From Rhododendron vialii (taxonomy: Eukaryota > Streptophyta > Magnoliopsida > Ericales > Ericaceae): a stretch of 64,000 bases of DNA. This document shows positions 57,171 to 64,000 of the stretch, piece after piece (position 1 is the stretch's first letter; each line of letters starts with the position of its first letter). The translations under genes were made by a program, and so were the position numbers. The notes below the pieces were generated by a model. The model did no database searches. It was not told the DNA's origin and saw only the letters and a list, made by a program, of their open reading frames with translations. The DNA is taken from positions 35,183,501 to 35,247,500 of the forward strand of contig NC_080567.1 of the NCBI RefSeq assembly GCF_030253575.1. The letters are read 5' to 3'.

Positions 57171-59374
57171 AGATGGTGGATGATACTTTTCTCCAAAAGG
57201 AATGAGAAGATTACAAAAAAAATTCAGAAGGTTTCAACATGAGCCAAATGTCCAAAGGTCATAGCACCAAATAGAAAGTACGAATAGTTCCTCTTCCACG
57301 AATTGAGGTTCAATTAGATTTGAGTTGGAGTTGGAACATGAGAACAATGAGGATTAAGTTAACCAAAGTAACTCAATGACTTGGACTTGAAAAGTTCCAT
57401 CATTGCAATTAATAGTATTGATTAAAGATTTAACAAGCGAGTGAAACAAACAAGTACTTGGGCTTCAAAACATTGCAATGGAATAAATCAAGCGGTTTCT
57501 CTTAAGAATTATAGATCTACCGCGATAAGTTCTGAAGGATTACCAGGTCCAACAATGAAACCGAACTAGATATTTATCTTGCACCACATTGATCAAATGC
57601 GTTTCCAAAACAAGCATCTAACTCTAGTAATTTAAAAGAAAGAAAAATAATAATGGGCACGAATGAAGAGCAAACAATGACTCTCAAATCCAAAAATAGA
57701 AAAAGTCACTAATAGAATGATGATTGGATCTTACTTGCTCAAGGCATGATACAAAGCTCAAGGAAAATGAAGCATAGCAATGATATGTTCGTCCAAGAAT
57801 TTGACAACTCCAATATTGAAAATTGAACTACGTTTACGGAATCAGAGTTTTGTAAGATCGGACACGTCTTGTTGTGATATCAAAAGAATTGAAGGTTGTG
57901 GATAGCTGATAGTGCGCTGGTAAAAAAAAAATATATATATATATATATAAATAAATAAATAAACGAGGATTGCTCCAAACATGCAGTATTCAATGGATCA
58001 GAAAGTTTATACTCATAATTGAGTATATTGTTGACTTCAAGTCAAATTAAGAAAGGTGGGAACAAAATGATCTTTAGGAATACCCAACTCACAAAAGAAA
58101 ATGTCACGAGAGTTGGGTACTTGAAAAAGACAAGGAGTTCAACGATTAGAGCTTTAGTTGAAGTTGCAGCTCTAACAATGGAGAGTCATAATGAAGGTGA
58201 TTTTAAGAAGAGCCAAGAGAGATTGAAGGTAGTAGGATACAATCGATTGAATGAGAATGGTGACTTAGATGAATATTCGTCAATAGCTCGTCTATCCCCC
58301 TTTAAAAAAAATAGAACCTCATTGCAAGAGAATGGTTGCTGCTTTCTCAGATATTCATGACCTTGAGCTCTTCATGATCTGTTTGAACTATGATGGTGCC
58401 TTCATTGGATGTAGTTTGCATAGTATATAGCTGGGTGATGATTTCGAATCTCTGACAACATCATGATTTTATTCGTTGATCTATCTACTTTCTCGAGGGG
58501 ACTACGACGCTTAAGGTTGGGTGTCAAAATATTCGACGTGACAATCGCTTGCAGAAATTGCATGACCTTCATGTTACTCGATATCTCATTGGACTTTGTG
58601 TTGCGTTGACCTCGAGGTTGGCGTAAACATGTTGATAACGTGGACGGCGTCGGCAGTAGTGTTCATGCGAAGTTGTCAAAGGGTTTCTACTACAGATTCG
58701 TAGTAAAGGATTTTGAAATTCCAAAAATAAAATAAATTTTGAATTTTTTCTATACAATGACATGCAAATAATTCCTTTCCCTTTCTTCTTCTTTTTTTTT
58801 TTTTTTAAAAACAAAACCCCTTTTTTTTTTTTTTTTTAAACACACATAAAATGAACAAAAATATTGAAAGTATCTATGCATAGAGTGCCACATGGGCCAG
58901 ACAGGCATGCTTACTACAGTTAGCCCTTACTGCTAGTCAAAAATGCAAGACTTAAGTTTTCTCACGGTACGTTCACACAACGACCCTACCCTTTCCAACT
59001 TATCTTTGATCGTAGCCTAGACGAGGAAGGAAAAATCATCTTGCAATAGGTACTTAATTTCATAGGTAGCTCCTTCGACGGCCTCGATCTCTTCTCTCAC
59101 GATTGTCAAGGTCTATCACATTTTCTTCAGGTAAGAACTTTTTGACTGCGTTGATCGGCTTACATATACAATAGGAACAAGTTCTTCTATCTCTTTTTTT
59201 TGGAGTCGACGGAGTTGTTTCGGGCGACAAGACATATTTATATGCTACTCTTGTAAAAAAAAGATATTGTACAATAGCTAAGACAATAGATAGATTAAGC
59301 GCAAAACTACCCCGGATAACACTCTTGGAAAATGATCTACCTAATCTACCCAAGGCCGAGGGTTTGAACCTAAA
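57171..59374. other. Internal non-coding part of element 1
   Basis: About 2.2 kb between the integrase remnant and the primer site with no gag or pol homology that I can see. It includes an AT microsatellite (57928-57960), a 113-codon plus-strand frame (58019-58360) and a 97-codon minus frame (59060-59353), neither resembling a known domain. The part to 58380 is repeated, almost base for base, in the second copy. Confidence 0.6.
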
Positions 59375-59386
59375 GCTCTGATACCA
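59375..59386 (-). other. Primer binding site (initiator-Met tRNA)
   Basis: On the minus strand, TGGTATCAGAGC follows the LTR end after two bases. This is complementary to the 3' end of plant initiator methionine tRNA and is the standard primer site of many plant LTR elements. It fixes the element's orientation as minus. Confidence 0.93.
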
Positions 59387-59388
59387 TT

Positions 59389-61790
59389 TGTAACGCCCCG
59401 AAAATTCGGAGGCATAAAAAAAATAATGAAAAGATTATTTCCACAAAAGAAATTTATAAATTTACTACGTCACTAGTTCAAAAGCATATGTCAATATATT
59501 ACAATCGTTTTAAATAAATCAAAATATTACAATTTCCAAATAAACTTAGAAGCTTCCAAAATAAAGTCGACTTAAATTAATCAGAGCGACTATGTGTACA
59601 GAAACCATGGTTTTCAGCTTCTTCCTCATTAGGGTTGAACTTGATCGAATCGTACGAACACTTCTGTTCCATCTTCGGTACCTGGCGTTCGAGTTACCAG
59701 GGCAACATAGTACTATGAGCGATGACGCTCAGCAGCCAAAACTCACCCGAACCCATAACTTACAAGCAGCAAGAAAATATAATTGAAGTGCATTGACATA
59801 ACATAAAGAGAGAACAATTAATCATTTTATTACTATTCTTCAACCTAAGTGAAATCTCGGATCTTATCCACAGATCCGTTCCTATCCATAACCTCTGGCA
59901 CAAACACTGGTGTGGTCCGACTCCCCTTTTCCAGATCCGGATGAAAGATACCTAAGTTATATACCTAGGTATCCCATCCGCAACCATAAGTTCGGATAAA
60001 ACTTCACCGGCAACGCTCAAGCGCCGTCTAGCCCGGGTTGAACTTACCGGCAACGCTCAAGCGCCGTCTAGCCCGGGTTGTGACGCAAGCACAATGCCAC
60101 CCTTATGTCCCGTCCCAACATCCGAGAGCCGACCACCACCATGCCGTACCCAGGGTTCGTAAATCCATACTTTCAACAGATCACCACCAATCATTCATCA
60201 ACAATACATTACCACGGGTTCCAAACCAAGATTGCCCGGAATCCAAAAGCACATCCTCTCACATTAACCATTTTCCATTAAACCTACTTTTACGTCTAAT
60301 ATGTTAAATCTGCACATCGCAACCAACCTCGAGAACCTATTTGTCCAATCTATCAGTACAATCACACCTCACAAATTCAACATTGTCATGATACAGGTTA
60401 ACATGCTAATAATGTTCAACCAAGCAATAAAATTTATTTCACTATAGAATTAATCATGCCACATAAATAATCTTGCGATACAACTAACAATGCCGGAAAA
60501 AAAAATAATCATGCGATGCCACTAATAATGCCATAAAAATAATCATGCGATACAACTAATATTGCCATAAAATAATCATGCGATAAAATTCATCTTGCGA
60601 GAAAAATAATTTAAGCGGTTCCTTTATCTACTCTTTTCTTTATCAAAACTAAAGTCTACATTTATTCTTAATCGTCGCGGAGTACTATTGTCGGTACTAA
60701 AATAATTCATGATCACAATAAAAATTAGGATTTAACCAAAACTAATTAACTTAGGGTTTATAGTATTAGCCTTTAATACTCAAGGGTTGGATTTATAAGC
60801 TAATAAACTCGGGGGATTGAACTGTAATTAATCCAAGAAATTTCAAAAAAATCCAGTGGCTGTGTTACGTCGGAAAAACCAGGGGGTGCGGCCGGATTCG
60901 ACCGGCGACGTCGGATTCGAATACCATTATATCGAAAAGCTAAAATCAATATAGACACGCGATATATACTTAGGGAGGTGAGTTCCAAACTACCTTTTGT
61001 CCGGCAAAACGGGGTTTGGAAAGAGACGGCGGCGGTTCGGAGCTCGGGCGGTGGTGATGGTGAGCACGGCAGTGGAGATGGCTCCAGTGGCAGTGATGGC
61101 CGGCTGGTGATGGGTTGCTCGGTGGTGGGAGGTGCTGATCGGTGGTGGTGGTGATGATGATGAGAGCTTGGTGGTGATGGTGAGAGGACGAGCGGCGCCG
61201 GTTGGAGGATCGGCGGATGGAGCTCGGCTGGAGGTGGGCTCGGTTGGTGGTGATGGCGGCAGGAGGTGATGCTGCTCCGGTGGTGGGGACGGCCGGTCGG
61301 AGGTATGGCTGCCTCCTCTCTCCTCTCACGCTGCTCTCTCTCTCTCTCTCTCTCTCTCTGCCGAGTGTGTGTGTGTCCTGGGAACAAGAATTGGAAAAAG
61401 AAGGCAATATAATGGGTTTTGGATTTTTTGGAGGGAGGGTAATATCCTTTGGGTAAAAATGAGTTGTCGAATTTTGATTGGAGAATGGGAAAATATATAT
61501 ATATATATTTTTTCCTTCTATTCTCTTTTTTTTTTTTTTTGTCTCATCAGCCGAAAGTACGAAATGGAAAAAGGGAGGAAAAATGGGTTTGGGTTGGAAA
61601 AATAATTCGGTGCAACACATGCACACACTAGAAAATTTACTCATCGAATACGCGCGCGCGCACAATCGATTACGAAATAAAATTTGGTGTGACGACATAA
61701 AGAATTTTTCGAATTAAATAAACTAACGAGAAAAATAATATTTTTGCTTTGATAATAATAATAATTTATTAAAAATACCGGGTCTTTACA
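59389..61790 (-). repeat. LTR copy 2 (2402 bp), shared by both elements
   Basis: Same ends and internal landmarks as LTR copy 1. The 2-bp length difference lies in the CT tract (61333-61360). Confidence 0.9.
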
Positions 61791-61803
61791 ATCTATCCCC
61801 CTT
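61791..61803 (-). other. Polypurine tract, element 2
   Basis: Identical AAGGGGGATAGAT before the LTR start, showing that the second internal region keeps the same junction. Confidence 0.85.
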
Positions 61804-61888
61804 AAAATAATTTCGTCCTCGAAATTAAAACATACTATCTGGTGAATGCAATTGTCAGTAGTTGGCACAAATGGTGTCTTCTCGTTCC

Positions 61889-62763
61889 CTAGTTGATTCC
61901 TCCAATCCTCGGTGTCTCCATAGGACCTTGACTAATTTGATTGTTTGTCCTCGAGTAACTTTTCCTCCATGATTCTTGAATTTTCACCAGTTGCTCTTCA
62001 AAGATCGTATCCCTGTCCAAAGTGACTTTCTCCCAATCGAGCATATGGGTGGAATGGGCCATATATTTCTGTAGCATAGAAACGTCGAAGACATTGTGAA
62101 CTTTGGCGGTAAAACGAGGCGATATGCTACTTCTCCAATTTGCGCCAAGATTTCGAACGGTCCAATGTAGCGAGGCGATAATTTCCCTTTCTTGCCAACT
62201 CGAATGATCCCACGGCACAGCTTGATTTTCAAGAACACTTGGTCTCCCATATTAAACGTCAAAGGACTTACTTTCTTGTCAGCATAACCCTTTTGTCTGT
62301 TCTGCGCAATCAAAAGTCACTCCCTGTTCACCTTTACCTTCTCAGTAGTTTCTCGAACTAGCTCAGATCCAAGCAGAGCGTCTTCTCTAACCTTGGTCCA
62401 ATAGATGGGCGATCGACATGGTTGTCCATACATTGCTTCATAAGGGGCCATCCCGATGCTAGCTTGGTAATTGTTGTTGTTGGCAAACTCCACCAGCAGT
62501 AGGTGTCTCTCCCTACTTCTTTTAAAATCCAACACAAAAATTAAAGCATGTCCTTCAAGGTTTGAATCGTCCTCTCAGATTGTTCATTAGTTTGAGGGTG
62601 AAAAGCTGTGCTCAGGCGGATATCTGTTCCCAATGCTTTCTGCAGGCTTCCCCAAAAGTTAGAGGTGAAGTGGGGGTCTCAATCAGAAACTCTAGATGTC
62701 GACAGTTCGTGCAATCGAATAATCTTGTTGATGTAAAGTCTGTTGTAAGATTCCCTACCTCTT
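61889..62763 (-). pseudogene. Integrase remnant, element 2
   Basis: Same sequence as the first remnant, with the same in-frame TGA codons (62679-62681 and 62317-62319) and the same frame breaks. The shared lesions show that the two internal regions descend from one already broken copy. Confidence 0.8.
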
Positions 62764-63516
62764 AGATGGTGGATGATACTTTTCTCCAAAAGGAATGAGA
62801 AGATTACAAAAAAAATTCAGAAGGTTTCAACATGAGCCAAATGTCCAAAGGTCATAGCACCAAATAGAAAGTACGAATAGTTCCTCTTCCACGAATTGAG
62901 GTTCAATTAGATTTGAGTTGGAGTTGGAACATGAGAACAATGAGGATTAAGTTAACCAAAGTAACTCAATGACTTGGACTTGAAAAGTTCCATCATTGCA
63001 ATTAATAGTATTGATTAAAGATTTAACAAGCGAGTGAAACAAACAAGTACTTGGGCTTCAAAACATTGCAATGGAATAAATCAAGCGGTTTCTCTTAAGA
63101 ATTATAGATCTACCGCGATAAGTTCTGAAGGATTACCAGGTCCAACAATGAAACCGAACTAGATATTTATCTTGCACCACATTGATCAAATGCGTTTCCA
63201 AAACAAGCATCTAACTCTAGTACTTTAAAAGAAAGAAAAATAATAATGGGCACGAATGAAGAGCAAACAATGACTCTCAAATCCAAAAATAGAAAAAGTC
63301 ACTAATAGAATGATGATTGGATCTTACTTGCTCAAGGCATGATACAAAGCTCAAGGAAAATGAAGCATAGCAATGATATGTTCGTCCAAGAATTTGACAA
63401 CTCCAATATTGAAAATTGAACTACGTTTACGGAATCAGAGTTTTGTAAGATCGGACACGTCTTGTTGTGATATCAAAAGAATTGAAGGTTGTGGATAGCT
63501 GATAGTGCGCTGGTAA

Positions 63517-63576
<60 letters not shown>

Positions 63577-64000
63577 TAAACGAGGATTGCTCCAAACATG
63601 CAGTATTCAATGGATCAGAAAGTTTATACTCATAATTGAGTATATTGTTGACTTCAAGTCAAATTAAGAAAGGTGGGAACAAAATGATCTTTAGGAATAC
63701 CCAACTCACAAAAGAAAATGTCACGAGAGTTGGGTACTTGAAAAAGACAAGGAGTTCAACGATTAGAGCTTTAGTTGAAGTTGCAGCTCTAACAATGGAG
63801 AGTCATAATGAAGGTGATTTTAAGAAGAGCCAAGAGAGATTGAAGGTAGTAGGATACAATCGATTGAATGAGAATGGTGACTTAGATGAATATTCGTCAA
63901 TAGCTCGTCTATCCCCCTTTAAAAAAAATAGAACCTCATTGCAAGAGAATGGTTGCTGCTTTCTCAGATATTCATGACCTTGAGCTCTTCATGATCTGTT
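62764..64000. other. Internal non-coding part of element 2
   Basis: Repeats 57171-58380, with a longer AT microsatellite (about 63518-63566) and the same 113-codon frame (63636-63977). The sequence leaves the window inside this region. Confidence 0.7.

Larger units (their letters stand above)
53798..61790 (-). mobile_element. Defective Ty3-type (chromovirus/Tekay-like) LTR retrotransposon
   Basis: Read on the minus strand: 5' LTR 59389-61790, primer site 59375-59386, internal region 56198-59388, polypurine tract 56198-56210, 3' LTR 53798-56197. The LTRs are about 2.4 kb, begin TG and end CA. The internal region is only 3.19 kb and retains just the C-terminal half of integrase next to the 3' LTR. 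No gag, protease, reverse transcriptase or RNase H was seen. The integrase remnant ([30 protein letters not shown]) is of the plant chromovirus type. It is a non-autonomous deletion derivative. Its 5' LTR is shared with the next copy. Confidence 0.85.
59389..64000 (-). mobile_element. Second tandem copy of the same element, cut by window end
   Basis: From 59389 the sequence repeats 53798 onward with a shift of 5591 bp (5593 after the CT tract, 5617 after the AT tract). LTR copy 2 thus serves as the 5' LTR of element 1 and the 3' LTR of this one. Only two substitutions were noticed by eye (54702/60293 T/C and 57630/63223 A/C), plus two microsatellite length changes. The far end, with its own primer site and LTR, should start about 1 kb past the window. 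Confidence 0.85.

Noticed and set aside
53798..64000. Idea that the roughly 4.6-kb repeat is one very long LTR with a 1-kb interior
   Set aside because: A primer site next to 59389, polypurine tracts at 56198 and 61791 and TG..CA borders define 2.4-kb LTRs, so the longer repeat is LTR plus internal region.
1..64000. CRISPR arrays, bacterial operons, viral genomes, rRNA or organelle-DNA inserts
   Set aside because: No regularly spaced repeats, no polycistronic layout and no recognisable rRNA or plastid/mitochondrial gene sequence were seen; all tandem repeats found are short plant-type satellites or transposon parts.

Overview
The window is nuclear DNA of a flowering plant, most likely a eudicot. 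The evidence is intron-split genes with GT..AG borders, plant-only protein families (GASA/snakin, GH3, PLS-type PPR, DUF620, DUF760, a PHD-finger homeodomain protein), AT-rich spacers packed with small transposons, long GA/CT microsatellites in leaders and introns, and a Ty3-type LTR retrotransposon primed by initiator-Met tRNA. The sequence alone does not fix the species.

Layout. 1-2318 (minus): DUF620 gene, its 3' end cut by the window edge, with a small hAT-like element in intron 1. 2319-13255: gene-free spacer with several foldback elements. 13360-14241 (plus): two-exon snakin/GASA peptide gene with a TATA box and an upstream poly-C tract. 16439-21149 (minus): seven-exon HAT3.1-type PHD/homeodomain regulator with a probable split 5' leader reaching about 22.8 kb. 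22.9-34.0 kb: gene-free spacer containing Mutator-like and hAT-like MITEs, a cluster of three related foldbacks, and SINEs. 34364-36762 (plus): three-exon GH3 acyl-amido synthetase (GH3.1-like). 36.8-42.2 kb: spacer with a long-TIR element and more MITEs. 42237-46132 (plus): six-exon DUF760 protein, probably plastid. 47975-49867 (plus): intronless E-class PPR gene. 53372-64000: an RNase H fragment split by a tandem of two nearly identical, defective, minus-strand Ty3/chromovirus-like elements arranged LTR-internal-LTR-internal and running off the window end.

The genes are functionally unrelated, as is normal for plant chromosomes: auxin homeostasis (GH3), a secreted cysteine-rich peptide (snakin), nuclear regulation (HAT3.1), and organelle biology (DUF760, PPR). 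No operon-like or biosynthetic cluster is visible.

The most informative non-gene structures are: (1) a three-member MITE family with 9-bp target duplications, one member of which has a matching unfilled site in a second copy of the surrounding repeat 4 kb away; (2) the LTR-sharing retrotransposon tandem, whose two internal regions carry the same inactivating stops, so the decay came before the duplication; (3) an internally duplicated motif in the DUF760 protein. All exon borders were read by eye from reading frame, splice sites and family knowledge; no search or alignment program was run.
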